A stretch of 56,081 nucleotides of DNA from a virus (IMGVR_UViG_3300044630_001132:1-56081), one strand, 5' to 3'. Shown: positions 1 to 9,661, counted from the stretch's first letter. Numbers and translations are program-made. Notes: generated by a model from the letters alone, not told the origin.

Positions 1-1588
1 GTGGTGGGCAAGACTGTGTTTCTAACCTAAAAAAAGAATCTCTAGTATTTACTGATATATCAACTAAAGCACTTCCGCCTTTTGGAAAGTCCTCAATATA
101 CATACTTTTAATTGGTATAAACTTATCAAATTCATTTACATTCTTTATAACATCATAGAAGTCTACTCTTGTATTAGGATTTAATATATTGGCTATAATA
201 CTACCCTGGTTATTTTCAAATACATTCTGTTCGCTAAATGCAAAGTCGTGATTCATTAAAGTCATAGTTCCATTAGATGCTACAAGGCTTCCTACTGGAA
301 TACCAGAGGTATCGTTGGGAATTGCCTTCGTTACGTCAAAGCCAAGTACGTAATCTGATATGTTTGCTGTAAGTCTTGGACTTAGTTCAATCAAGTCAAA
401 TGTATTATCTGGTCCATACAAGGTTTCAACTTTGACTCTTAGTCCTTTTAATAATACAATTTCTCTAAATGTTGTTTTGCCACCACTGATAAAATAGTCT
501 GGATCTGTTAAAGAAGATACAACGCCAATTCTTTTTGTGTCATCATCCTCTAGTAATTGAAATTTATATTCTGCTGCGAAAGATTCCCATTCAATATTTG
601 ATGAGTTCCAAACATAAACAGTTCCAGCAGATGTTGCTGTTGATCCAACAAGGTACGCTTCTCCGTTTACTGCCTGTGCTGATGGAAGATCTCCTACGCT
701 ATTTAGTTTATCAACATAATAAAATGAGCCTTTATATTTATCTGGAATATTAATACCATAGAATAATTCTACATATCCATCCCATTTAACAATGCTTGAT
801 CCATCTCTTCTTAATGAGTCTTCATTAAATTCAATTGCTGTTGTCCAATTATTATTGTTATCTAGGTATTGAACAGACCATCTTTTAGGAATACTAGACT
901 TGGTTATATCATTAAGTGGGTCTGTAATAAGATTATTATTTACATCTTTTATTGTTACCCCCACACTTTCTGCAAGGTTAGTTTGTAACTTAACAACAAT
1001 TCTATTAGATGCTACCTGTTCTTTATATACAACAAATGGGCATGCGTCTGTGATTACATATCCAATTGCATTTGGATCTAGTCTTTCTGATCTTCCTCGT
1101 TCAATACTGTCTTCAATTCTAAATGAATTCCAATATTTAAAATAATCATTTCTAGAAGCCATGTAGTATCTTGGTCTTCTTGCTGACTTAATATCATCTA
1201 TGTATTTACCTGTTTCAAAAAACAATGGCTTGTTAATACCAGATCTAGGTCTGAAAGAATTAAAGCACTGTTTTAAATCATAATAAAGTTGTCTATCTAC
1301 TTCTGGTGTAGTAAAAATTAATGATGCATCATTTTCATCAACAAGTGTTTCTGATTGTATACTTGAAACAAGTGCATCTGTATAGTAATCTCCTAAATCA
1401 TCGGGGTCGTATGAATTAGGTAAATTAGCATAAATAGAAGATGCTGCATCATTAGCCCTATATCGGTAATTTCCAAAGTTTAATATGTTTTCAAAATCAT
1501 TAAGATTCCATTCTGCAATTACTAATGATTCTGATTTTAAAGTGTTATTAGTTTTAAGATGTGTATTTAAATCGAAATCTACAAACAT
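1..1588 (-). CDS. Baseplate/tail-tip structural protein, 3' end cut by window edge
   Basis: An open frame of 529 codons starts at ATG 1588 and runs off the left edge without a stop. The ATG overlaps the stop of the preceding gene by one base (TAATG), the usual junction in this operon. The protein is rich in Asn, Asp and Tyr, with no membrane segment. A central part (about residues 285-330) contains a motif running from GDLPSAQAVNGEAYLV to VYVWNSS, a short beta module seen in many phage tail proteins. Its position just after the tape measure and a 196-residue tail protein is where siphoviruses encode distal tail and baseplate components. The exact role cannot be assigned from this part alone. 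Confidence 0.8.
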   Translation of the reverse strand, partial: MFVDFDLNTHLKTNNTLKSESLVIAEWNLNDFENILNFGNYRYRANDAASSIYANLPNSYDPDDLGDYYTDALVSSIQSETLVDENDASLIFTTPEVDRQLYYDLKQCFNSFRPRSGINKPLFFETGKYIDDIKSARRPRYYMASRNDYFKYWNSFRIEDSIERGRSERLDPNAIGYVITDACPFVVYKEQVASNRIVVKLQTNLAESVGVTIKDVNNNLITDPLNDITKSSIPKRWSVQYLDNNNNWTTAIEFNEDSLRRDGSSIVKWDGYVELFYGINIPDKYKGSFYYVDKLNSVGDLPSAQAVNGEAYLVGSTATSAGTVYVWNSSNIEWESFAAEYKFQLLEDDDTKRIGVVSSLTDPDYFISGGKTTFREIVLLKGLRVKVETLYGPDNTFDLIELSPRLTANISDYVLGFDVTKAIPNDTSGIPVGSLVASNGTMTLMNHDFAFSEQNVFENNQGSIIANILNPNTRVDFYDVIKNVNEFDKFIPIKSMYIEDFPKGGSALVDISVNTRDSFFRLETQSCPP

Positions 1589-2178
1589 TATACTTCCTCA
1601 AGAGATAATGAAACATTCCAAAAGTCATGATTAGATCCACCACGTTTTACTACGTTAAAAGAAAATGAAGAAAAATAAACTTCTATGACATCATTGTATT
1701 GGTGTAGATGATCAAACCTATCTATTTGTCCAGCAAACTTATCGTGTCTATCATATGACATAAACATATAGAATGATCCAGGGTTTGACTCGTACCATGA
1801 AACTATATCTGCACCTCCTGCACCACCGTCAGCAGTATACTCGGTTAGTCCAGATGAAGCATTTCCAATTACATTAAAGTTTGGATTATCACTATAAGAT
1901 CTTGAAGGAAGCATTTCCCAATCTAATGATATATTTAATTTATCTGCAATATGGTATGAACGCATTGTTCCATTAATCATTCTTTTTCTATTTTCAATTC
2001 TATTTTGTCCTATTGCTATTTCTCCACGATTATGATCTGATAATATAATAAAATCTTCTAATTCATTACCCCCTGGAACTAAAAGTCCATTGTTAACACT
2101 GCCACTATTATTAGCCCAGGCAATGGCCTGTGGTCTAGCATATTTCCATCTATTTTGAATATAGGTGCTGGTAGCCAT
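1588..2178 (-). CDS. Tail protein following the tape measure (distal-tail type by position)
   Basis: This 196-residue protein starts with a one-base TAATG overlap on the tape measure stop and ends with the same overlap on the next gene, so translation is probably coupled. It has no signal peptide or membrane segment. The N-terminal part is basic and aromatic (YIQNRWKYARPQAIAW) and the C-terminal half looks beta-rich (DVIEVYFSSFSFNVVKR). The gene after the tape measure usually encodes the distal tail protein that starts the tail tip, and that is the likely role here. I do not recognise the family from sequence, so the assignment rests on position. Confidence 0.7.
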   Translation of the reverse strand: MATSTYIQNRWKYARPQAIAWANNSGSVNNGLLVPGGNELEDFIILSDHNRGEIAIGQNRIENRKRMINGTMRSYHIADKLNISLDWEMLPSRSYSDNPNFNVIGNASSGLTEYTADGGAGGADIVSWYESNPGSFYMFMSYDRHDKFAGQIDRFDHLHQYNDVIEVYFSSFSFNVVKRGGSNHDFWNVSLSLEEV

Positions 2179-5100
2179 TAGTATCTATTCCCTCTGACAC
2201 TTCTATCTTTTGTCATTCTAATTTTATTCATTACTACGTCTGCAATTTCATTTGGAGATGCATTAGTATCTGCAACATTTACGTTTACATTATAATTATA
2301 CACTGGTGCAGACACATTTGAAACAGAAGTTGTGGCATCAACTGGTGAAATATTTGCAGATCCTAGTTGCATTCCAGCACCGAATACATTACTATTTAAA
2401 GATTTTAGCAATGGCATATTTGCTTCTGCTACAGACTTTCTCACTACAAACTCTCCAGGTGTTAACAGTGCTGGAACTTTATCTGTCATTCCTATTCCAG
2501 GAACTATGTTTCCATTGGCCATTTTAATTGGTGGTGGAGTTTCTGTAGACCCTTTAGGAAGTCCTCCAAACATAAGTTTTTGAATTGATCCACCATATGT
2601 TCTATTTTGAGCAGGACCTGCACCTTTAGGAAAACTATTCATAATGGTTAAAACTTCTTTGTAATAATCTCTAATACTCTTAGAATACTTTGCTTGATTA
2701 GCCATTGAGGCTTCTGCAACAACCTGTGCTGTTGCAACTTTTTGTTGAATTAAGTCATTTTCTCTTTCAAGTACTGCCATATTTTGTTTTATTTTGTAAA
2801 TAGTATCTTCATAAACAACGGTGCTTTGTGTTCTTTGATAAATTTTTTCATTATAAGAATCTATTTCTGCATCTATTTGTGCTCTAGTCATCATCTTACC
2901 ATTAATCTCTGTAGTTAATGCACTAATTTCTGCTTGACGCTGTGCTTCCAATGCTGTCTTGGCATCCTGTATTTGATTTGATGCAGCATCAGATGTCATT
3001 TGGGCAGCGGCTGTAGCAGCAGCACCAAAATCTCCACCAGTTAGTGCACTAGCAAGTGCAATAGAGTTTCTTTGTTGTTGATTGGCTCTTTCGTTTGATT
3101 GTGCCACTGCATCAAGAGCCTTTATTCTTCCGTTGTACAGATCATTGACAGTTTTTTCTTTCTTACCTAGCATATCCAATGCACGTTGTCTTATTGCTAC
3201 TTGTCTATTATCTAATTCATTTAATCTACTTACTTGATCAATTTGTTTTTGATTTTGTGCAATTTCTAAATTCATGCCTTGAATTTTAAGATTATTTAAA
3301 TTAATTGATTTTTGATCTTGAGTTAATCCTGCTGCTGCTAAGACTCTTTGTCTGATAGAGTCATCATTAATTTTTTTAATAATAGAAGATTGTTCTTTTT
3401 TAGATTTATTATAAAGTTCTGTAGCCTCTTCTGCACTTAGTGCAGCGGCTGCTTCTGGTCTTAATCCATTAACAATTAATGTAGATATAGCAGCAGTTTG
3501 TTTTTTAGTTAATTCAATACGCTCTAGTAGTTGTTGAAGTGCTGATTTTTCTGCAGCACCTCCATCTCCACCAAAGTCTGTAGTTATTTCTTCTCCAGGG
3601 GCACTGCCTTTTCCTTTTCCTGACAATAAATTATCAAAATAAAACTTTCCTTTTCCTAGCATACCTGCAAGTTTTACTTCCATTTCATCGGTCATTGCTC
3701 CACCAGCAAGCATTCCAAATTGCTCCATTTGTGTTGTAAAGTTTTCTGCGGAAAGACCCTTACTAATTTGCTCAACCATAGTATCGGTCAATCCCATATT
3801 TTTTAATGCTGACTGAGCAGCAGTTTTTGTTTTCTTTAATTCTGTTTCTAATAATTTTGCAGTACCAGTAGGAACTAATACTACCCCACCTTTTCCACCC
3901 ATAGCAGTCTTTTGATTTGCAAGATTGTTTAATTCACCTTTTGTAACTTTAAGTTTTTGTGAAATAGCGTCTAATCCACCTTGTGCTGTTTGCTGACTAG
4001 TTCTTCCTAATTCATTTGTTTTTCTATTATATTCATCAAGACTCATTGAACCATTTAATACTGCAAGTTTAAAATTAGACACTGACTCTTCTGATGTTTT
4101 AAATGCTTGAATTGTACTTTCTGCAATTAGATTGACTGCAATTTTATTTTTTTCTACGTCATCGTCTGTAAATATTTTTGCAAGACCACCCCAGAATCCA
4201 GCAGTATTTTGAGCAAACATTTGTTCTGTAATTAAGTTAACTTGTTCCATATCTACAGTAGGAGTTATTTTTCCAATAATCTCTATTTCATTACCTGTAA
4301 TCAATTGTCCATTTTGTCCTATTAATTGTGTTAATTGAGCAGATACATTTACTGCTAAATCTTGATCATTAAGAGTTTTTCCAATTTCAATTGCTACACC
4401 CCTGGCTTCTTCTGCTGTAATAGCACCAGAAACAACACTTCTTGCTAATTGATTTTTTAGTGCAGCAATTGTGTCTCCACCAGATTTTTTAACTAATTCA
4501 ATATCTGCAAGTAATTGCTTTCCTGCATCAGTTCCTACAAATTGACTAGCAGCCTCTTGTGCTGGCTGTCCAACTGCTCCACCTACTCTTTGTGCTAATG
4601 TTGATGTTACCTGTTGTGTTGAAGTTTGTCTTCCAAATGCTGCAGCCATTTGATCAACAGTTTTTGAAGATCCGTACATTGCTCTAGTTAATGCTGCACC
4701 AGAGTCTTCTAATTTTTTAATTTGTGCTACTACCTTATATGTTCCGTAGGCAAGTGCTGCTGTTGCACCGATTGCAAGGCCAATAGGGCTTGCTAGTTTA
4801 GGAAGAAGTGGTCCAAGTAATTGTAGTCCAAATAATGCTGGAGTGATTGAGTTTACAAAACTTCCTATTGATGAAGCAAATTGATTTGAACTTTGTGCCA
4901 TCATCTGTCCAGCAAACATTAATGGAATTGACGCTCCTGCGGCAACATTTCCTGCTGTTCCTAGTCCGCCTTTAAAAGATGAAATTGCTGCTTGTCTTTT
5001 TGTTTGTGGACCGTATGTAACATCTCCAGCAGTTGCAAAGTTTTTTACTTGTCCGCTATTAAGTGCTTCTAAAAATGGTTTATTTTTTGCTGCTGCATCT

Positions 5101-8100
5101 CTATTAACTACAAATTCTCCAGGTGTTAACAGTGATGGGACAGAACCACCTTTAGAGAAGCCAATACGCTCAACGTGTCCTTTATTATATCCTTCATATT
5201 GTGGCATTGATTGATATCCTGGACCTCCAGAAGATCTAGTTTGACCTGGACTAAATCTTATCCTTCCTAATGCCCCTGTGTAAACATAAGTACTTCTTTT
5301 CATTCCAGGAATTTTAGCAATTTTTGATGGTAAACTTTTTACCAGCCCAGCAACTCTACCACTAACTCTTGACTCTCCAGTTGGTTGTGCAAGTGCCGCT
5401 CTAGCAATTCCTAGTTTTTGTTTATCTGGAACGCTTGCACCTACTCTATCAACTGCTTCATTAAACACTCTAGAGTACATTTGATCATCTACAGTTTGTC
5501 CAGGACCTACTTTTTCCATTAAAATTTTAGTAGCCATTCTTCCCAATTGTTTTTCAACTTTTGGATCTGCTATTCCTGCTTCATCTAAAAGATATCTAAA
5601 TGGGCTAACAATAGAGCCAGATCCTCCGTGAACTCTTCTGTTTCCTAAAAAGAAACCAGTAACTTCTGCTCTTGTTGCAGTTCCTGCTCTCAATCTATTA
5701 TTAAAGTCATATTCTTCACTTTCACCAATCAAACTTTTTGCAAGGCTTCCTGCGGTTGGTTTAAATCTAGGCATTGGAGATATAAATCTAGTATATGTAT
5801 TATGTTGTAAATTTAAATCTGATAACATTTCATTTAATAGTGCTGCTGGGGCATTCCCAATTTCAAATGGTTGTTGGCTAACTAAAACATTTGGATCGCT
5901 ATATTGTCCACTTATAATCCTAGAATAATTATTACCACCAGACTGTTCTCTTGCCATTTTTGCTTGATCTTCAAAAAATCCACCACCGTTATATCCACCA
6001 ACTTTGCCACCATTTAACATTTTTAAAAAGTTTGTACCAATTGAACTAGTTGCTTTTTTATTTACAACAAATTCTCCAGGGGTAAGCATTGCTGGAACAG
6101 TGTCCTTATTTCCAGTTCCTGGAACAACTCCACCTTCTGCAAATTCTTTTCTAGGAAAACCACCTTTGATATTTCTTGTTTTTGCTATTTGCATTGCTGC
6201 ACCTGGAGTTCCTAAAGTAAATTTTGACATAGCAGCAGCCTCTGCCATTCTTGTAATTAATATTCCGTAAGTATCTGATAGTCCATTTATTGCTGCCCTT
6301 GCACCTTGTGCTGCACCAACTTGAGAAAGAAGAGCATCATTAACTGACATTGTTGCAGTACCTAATTGTTTTGCAGCAAGTGCTGAGTCTAATTCTTGAA
6401 GAGACATGTATTTCATTGATTGGGTTATTGCTTGAATTCCACCAAGGATTCCACCTTTCAAGGTTCCTTTTGTAAATATTCCTACACCCTGCATTAATTT
6501 AGCAAGTGTTCCACTTAAATTCATAAGCAAACCAAAGAACATAGTTCCTGCTGGAATAATAAGTCCTGTAATTATTGTGGCTAGTGCTGCAAATCTTTTA
6601 GTAAAGTCTGGTAAATTATTAAACCCTTCAACTATTTTTGTAAAAAAGTTAACAACTGGTATTGCTAGTTGGATGAATAGTTGACCAATTGGTGCTATAG
6701 ATAGTTTAAATCTTTCTACAGCAGCAGTTAATTGAACCCCAAAAGATTCTTCTATTGTTTTTAATTCTTTATCTGCTGATGCAGCCATTTGTTCTACAGA
6801 GAAACCTGCTGCATCCATTACTTGTTGTGCTTGAGATCCTTGACGTGTTAGGTTATCAAACAATGCACCAAGCCTTGCATATTGATATTTGCCAAATATT
6901 TTTTCTAATGCTTGCTGTCTTGTAAAGTTATCCAATGTTGATAATGCCTTGCTAAATGCCATTACGGTGCCCATTAGGTCGCCTCTATTTTGATTAACAA
7001 TGTAATCCATGTTAATACCTAGTTGACCCAATGTATCTTTTGCAGCCCTAGAAGGATTGATTAACGATGCAAGACCAGACTTTAATGCGTTAGCACCCTG
7101 TTCTGCTGAAACTCCACCTTCTTGCATAGCAGCAAGAAATACTGACAAGTCCTTTACGTCACCACCCAAACCTACAATTACTGGTGCGACTCTTGGAATT
7201 GCTGCAGCCAAATCTTGTAAACTTACTACTGTTTGGTTTTCTACAATGTTTAAAAAGTTAATTGCATTTGAAAGTTCTTCTCCAGACAATTTAAAAGCAC
7301 TTTGAAGTGCAATTGTTGTCTTTAATGCTTCGTTTTGATCCATTTGACCAAGTGTTGCTAATCTTGTTGCTTCTCTAACAGCATCTGTTAAGTCGGCATT
7401 TCTTCTACCTGAAGCGGCTGCTTGAGCGGCTAAGCCAATTGTATCTTTTACTGCAATTCCATATTTAGTATATTCTTTTCCTAAAGACATTACTGCATTT
7501 AAATTTCCTTGTAATTCTCCTGGAGTTGTAAAAATGTCTCCATAAACTTTTTTAAATGACACTACTTGTTTTTCTAAATCTGCAAATGTTTTTCCAGCAA
7601 CTATTCCAAATGAGGTAAGGGGTAGTGTAAAACCTACCATAAGTTGGCGACCAGCCCACTGAACATTTTTACCAAAATTAATAAGTTGGGTTGTGCCTTG
7701 ACGGAACATAGTGCTAAGAACTTGTGATCTTTGTGCTGCTACGGCTAATTCAGAGTTAAAGGCTGCCAGTGGTCTAATGGCAAGAGCCTCCTGCATACCC
7801 TTTGCTGACCCAGAGGTGGCAATAAACTGGGTTTGCATCGTTCTTGCACGTTCTGCAGCCAACCCCATAGTTTCTGCGAATAAAGCACTGTTACGGTTGA
7901 ATTTAGCATTAAAGAAATTACCTAAAGTTGCTTGACCCTTTTTAAGTGTTGAGTCAAGTGCTCCTGCAGCAGTTTGCATTCTTACTGTCTCAGCAGTAAA
8001 GAATTTACTTGAATTTATTGCATCTTTTAATTCGGATGAGTATTTTGCAGCAGCAGCAGTTTGAAAGGTATTACCTTTATTAATAGCAAGATTAAAAGCA

Positions 8101-8189
8101 TTTATTTGTTGTTGTAACGCTTTTAATTCTTTTGCAGCATTGCCAGTGTTGATTTCAATATCAACAATACCCTTGACAATTTCAGCCAC
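2178..8189 (-). CDS. Tail tape measure protein
   Basis: This is the longest gene in the window (2003 residues). The tape measure sets tail length and passes into the host during DNA ejection. Residues about 170-480 look like the TP901-type tape measure domain, including AGRQLMVGF, PLTSFGIVAGKTFADLEKQV and EGGVSAEQGANALKSGLASL. Hydrophobic stretches lie near residues 530-560 and 1110-1150. A helical, coiled-coil region rich in Gln, Ala and Lys fills about 1550-1850. A motif with core LTPGEFVV recurs three times, near residues 700, 1020 and 1910, each in a Gly/Pro-rich linker. At the usual helix rise of about 0.15 nm per residue the protein predicts a tail of about 300 nm. It follows the chaperone genes directly, as in other tailed phages. 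Confidence 0.95.
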   Translation of the reverse strand: MAEIVKGIVDIEINTGNAAKELKALQQQINAFNLAINKGNTFQTAAAAKYSSELKDAINSSKFFTAETVRMQTAAGALDSTLKKGQATLGNFFNAKFNRNSALFAETMGLAAERARTMQTQFIATSGSAKGMQEALAIRPLAAFNSELAVAAQRSQVLSTMFRQGTTQLINFGKNVQWAGRQLMVGFTLPLTSFGIVAGKTFADLEKQVVSFKKVYGDIFTTPGELQGNLNAVMSLGKEYTKYGIAVKDTIGLAAQAAASGRRNADLTDAVREATRLATLGQMDQNEALKTTIALQSAFKLSGEELSNAINFLNIVENQTVVSLQDLAAAIPRVAPVIVGLGGDVKDLSVFLAAMQEGGVSAEQGANALKSGLASLINPSRAAKDTLGQLGINMDYIVNQNRGDLMGTVMAFSKALSTLDNFTRQQALEKIFGKYQYARLGALFDNLTRQGSQAQQVMDAAGFSVEQMAASADKELKTIEESFGVQLTAAVERFKLSIAPIGQLFIQLAIPVVNFFTKIVEGFNNLPDFTKRFAALATIITGLIIPAGTMFFGLLMNLSGTLAKLMQGVGIFTKGTLKGGILGGIQAITQSMKYMSLQELDSALAAKQLGTATMSVNDALLSQVGAAQGARAAINGLSDTYGILITRMAEAAAMSKFTLGTPGAAMQIAKTRNIKGGFPRKEFAEGGVVPGTGNKDTVPAMLTPGEFVVNKKATSSIGTNFLKMLNGGKVGGYNGGGFFEDQAKMAREQSGGNNYSRIISGQYSDPNVLVSQQPFEIGNAPAALLNEMLSDLNLQHNTYTRFISPMPRFKPTAGSLAKSLIGESEEYDFNNRLRAGTATRAEVTGFFLGNRRVHGGSGSIVSPFRYLLDEAGIADPKVEKQLGRMATKILMEKVGPGQTVDDQMYSRVFNEAVDRVGASVPDKQKLGIARAALAQPTGESRVSGRVAGLVKSLPSKIAKIPGMKRSTYVYTGALGRIRFSPGQTRSSGGPGYQSMPQYEGYNKGHVERIGFSKGGSVPSLLTPGEFVVNRDAAAKNKPFLEALNSGQVKNFATAGDVTYGPQTKRQAAISSFKGGLGTAGNVAAGASIPLMFAGQMMAQSSNQFASSIGSFVNSITPALFGLQLLGPLLPKLASPIGLAIGATAALAYGTYKVVAQIKKLEDSGAALTRAMYGSSKTVDQMAAAFGRQTSTQQVTSTLAQRVGGAVGQPAQEAASQFVGTDAGKQLLADIELVKKSGGDTIAALKNQLARSVVSGAITAEEARGVAIEIGKTLNDQDLAVNVSAQLTQLIGQNGQLITGNEIEIIGKITPTVDMEQVNLITEQMFAQNTAGFWGGLAKIFTDDDVEKNKIAVNLIAESTIQAFKTSEESVSNFKLAVLNGSMSLDEYNRKTNELGRTSQQTAQGGLDAISQKLKVTKGELNNLANQKTAMGGKGGVVLVPTGTAKLLETELKKTKTAAQSALKNMGLTDTMVEQISKGLSAENFTTQMEQFGMLAGGAMTDEMEVKLAGMLGKGKFYFDNLLSGKGKGSAPGEEITTDFGGDGGAAEKSALQQLLERIELTKKQTAAISTLIVNGLRPEAAAALSAEEATELYNKSKKEQSSIIKKINDDSIRQRVLAAAGLTQDQKSINLNNLKIQGMNLEIAQNQKQIDQVSRLNELDNRQVAIRQRALDMLGKKEKTVNDLYNGRIKALDAVAQSNERANQQQRNSIALASALTGGDFGAAATAAAQMTSDAASNQIQDAKTALEAQRQAEISALTTEINGKMMTRAQIDAEIDSYNEKIYQRTQSTVVYEDTIYKIKQNMAVLERENDLIQQKVATAQVVAEASMANQAKYSKSIRDYYKEVLTIMNSFPKGAGPAQNRTYGGSIQKLMFGGLPKGSTETPPPIKMANGNIVPGIGMTDKVPALLTPGEFVVRKSVAEANMPLLKSLNSNVFGAGMQLGSANISPVDATTSVSNVSAPVYNYNVNVNVADTNASPNEIADVVMNKIRMTKDRSVRGNRY

Positions 8190-8862
8190 TAATCAATCAC
8201 CTCGTAGTCTAATCCCTCACCAATACCGAACCCTGCTTTCCTTGCGGAAATACCTTGCAGAGAAACTATATCGTTAGGGTCAGTGGTCTTCCCACCACTA
8301 AAGGCTTTGGCTTTAATTCTTTCCCAAGCCTCTTGACCTTCAGACGAATTGTCTTTATCCATATCTACACCTTGTAAAGCAGCGAAGAATTTTCTATCTT
8401 CATGCTCTTGCTTGCTCTTTGCGTTTAGTATCGCTACTAACTCAGGCATTGATATAGAGTCTTCCATGTCTTTGTAATTCTTCCAAAATCCCAGAAGAAA
8501 TACTTTAGACTCTATCTCGGCTAGATCTAGTTCGTCCCAACTAGAGCCGCCGCTAGTGCGTTTGGGTCGTTCAACTTAATACCCGCTGCCACTTCGATGA
8601 TTTTATAAACTGTAGGAAGATCGATGATCTCTTCAAATTTTGCTGGATCAGATAACTCTACATTGTATTGCTTCATTGCAATTGCCGCACAATTTACTAA
8701 TAAATCCATTGATTTAATATTATCTTCTGCAATTTTTGGATCAGAAATCTTTTGAAACTCTTTCATAAATTCTCTTAATAGAGTAATTTTTAAAGGAGCC
8801 ATAGTAATTTTTGTTCCATCTTGTAGTTCAATTTCAACTGGCTCATAAACACTTGTTGCCAT
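8189..8862 (-). CDS. Tail assembly chaperone, long form made by -1 frameshift
   Basis: The frame ending at 8189 has no good independent start. Read upstream it stays open through 8560 and contains SSWDELDLAEIESKVFLLGF, typical of the C-terminal extension of tail assembly chaperones. A canonical slippery heptamer CCCAAAC lies in the correct phase (codons CCA AAC) at 8566-8560. Slipping by -1 joins the 111-residue short protein to this frame and gives about 224 residues. In the lambda G/GT system the long form recruits the tape measure and the short form coats it. The gene ends one base into the tape measure start. The fusion is inferred from sequence; the family behaviour is well established. 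Confidence 0.85.
8527..8862 (-). CDS. Tail assembly chaperone, short form
   Basis: This is the zero-frame product that ends at TAG 8527-8529. I place the start at ATG 8862 rather than at ATG 8883, because a perfect AAGGAGG lies at 8874-8868, five bases before ATG 8862 and inside the longer reading. The result is 111 residues beginning MATSVYEPVEIEL. The protein is small and helical with an acidic surface, as expected of a G-type chaperone that binds the tape measure before the tube polymerises. It lies between the tail tube gene and the tape measure and shares its N-terminal part with the frameshifted long form. Confidence 0.85.
   Translation of the reverse strand: MATSVYEPVEIELQDGTKITMAPLKITLLREFMKEFQKISDPKIAEDNIKSMDLLVNCAAIAMKQYNVELSDPAKFEEIIDLPTVYKIIEVAAGIKLNDPNALAAALVGTN
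8560..8566 (-). other. -1 programmed frameshift slippery heptamer CCCAAAC
   Basis: The heptamer has the X XXY YYZ form and lies in phase, with zero-frame codons CCA AAC. It is about 31 bases before the zero-frame stop. The -1 frame is open from here to 8189, so a single slip gives the long chaperone. Confidence 0.85.
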
Positions 8863-8887
8863 TAAAGCCTCCTTAAGACTCATTAAA

Positions 8888-8916
8888 ATTATAGCACAAA
8901 ACCCACTCCCTGTATA
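8888..8916 (-). promoter_or_regulatory. Promoter for chaperone/tape measure genes, extended -10
   Basis: A TGC-TATAAT extended -10 (TATAAT at 8893-8888) is preceded, 17 bases upstream, by TATACA (8916-8911), which matches four of six bases of a -35 box. That hexamer is exactly the loop of the adjoining terminator hairpin. The predicted start near 8881 leaves a short leader that contains AAGGAGG. Confidence 0.6.
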
Positions 8917-8926
8917 GGGAAGTGGG
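8898..8926 (-). terminator. Terminator after the tail tube gene
   Basis: On the minus strand the arms GGGAAGTGGG-type and CCCACTCCC (8926-8917 and 8910-8902, in plus-strand terms) pair over nine bases with one bulge and a six-base loop. A short TTTT run follows. It lies just past the tail tube stop, where tube mRNA would be separated from the low-abundance chaperone and tape measure message. Confidence 0.65.
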
Positions 8927-8949
8927 CTAAGTGTTTATGAAATTATTGT

Positions 8950-9597
8950 TTAGACTGTGCGGTCAACAATTCTTCCGTAAGATCCGTTGGCTGCTGAAAG
9001 CAAGCGGAAAGTTACTTCAAACATTGAAGGTGTATCACGTTTTGCTGAAACTGTTACATTTTCGATTGAAAGTGCACGGTTTGCAACATATACGCGTTCC
9101 TTAGTAATGTTTGGGTCACCTGTTCCTGGACCTACTGCAACAAGAGCACGTTCAACTGGAACATCACCAATGTCACCAGATTTTAGTTCTAGTGTTTCGG
9201 TTGATCCTGATGTTGATTTATCTGCTTCTTTCGCTGCAATTGCTGTAATCAAGTTGTCCAAAGTTGCTTCAGCGAATGCTGTAACTAAACTTACGGACAT
9301 ACCTTGCTTGTACAGACGTGCAACGTCTAGCAATTGGTCTACTTGAACTTCACCAAAGTCTGGTTGGAATTGTAATTCCAAACCATTCATGGTGTAGCCT
9401 ACGTTTGTAAATGCAGAACAAGCACTCATTGTTGTTTTGAAGTCGATTCCGTTTGCGAATGCTGGGACTCCTGTAGTTGATGCAGATGAAAATCTGTATG
9501 AACTTACGGAATCAAAGTATTCAAGGGAATCGTCTGCAACGAATAATGCTGCTGCACCTACGATAATTTGCTTAGAATTACCACGATTATATGCCAT
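8950..9597 (-). CDS. Major tail (tube) protein
   Basis: This 215-residue protein is the probable tail tube subunit, which stacks as rings around the tape measure. It has the expected size, is beta-rich, lacks membrane segments and sits directly before the chaperones. Features include a tube-like N-terminal strand (KQIIVGAAALFVADD), a central MNGLELQFQPDFGEVQVDQL stretch and a C-terminal strand RDTPSMFEVTFRLL. A strong ribosome site (GAGGAGG) lies about seven bases before ATG 9597. A terminator follows at 8898-8926. Only one tube gene is seen and no sheath gene, which supports a non-contractile tail. Confidence 0.85.
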   Translation of the reverse strand: MAYNRGNSKQIIVGAAALFVADDSLEYFDSVSSYRFSSASTTGVPAFANGIDFKTTMSACSAFTNVGYTMNGLELQFQPDFGEVQVDQLLDVARLYKQGMSVSLVTAFAEATLDNLITAIAAKEADKSTSGSTETLELKSGDIGDVPVERALVAVGPGTGDPNITKERVYVANRALSIENVTVSAKRDTPSMFEVTFRLLSAANGSYGRIVDRTV

Positions 9598-9647
9598 ATT
9601 ATTTCCTCCTCTATAATTTTTTGATAGTGGGGGCGTTCCTCAATACA

Positions 9648-9653
9648 ATTATA
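9648..9653 (-). promoter_or_regulatory. Possible -10 for the tail tube gene
   Basis: A perfect TATAAT lies just past the stop of the preceding gene and would give a leader of about 45 bases ending in GAGGAGG. No convincing -35 or TG extension is present, so this is a weak call. Confidence 0.35.
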
Positions 9654-9661
9654 AGTCTTGT

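Noticed and set aside
8189-8467. A separate 92-residue gene starting at ATG 8467
   Set aside because: The frame is open and coding upstream of this ATG, no ribosome site is present, and a slippery heptamer joins it to the preceding gene.
8863-8883. Start of the short chaperone at ATG 8883
   Set aside because: A perfect AAGGAGG lies inside this extension at the right distance from ATG 8862.
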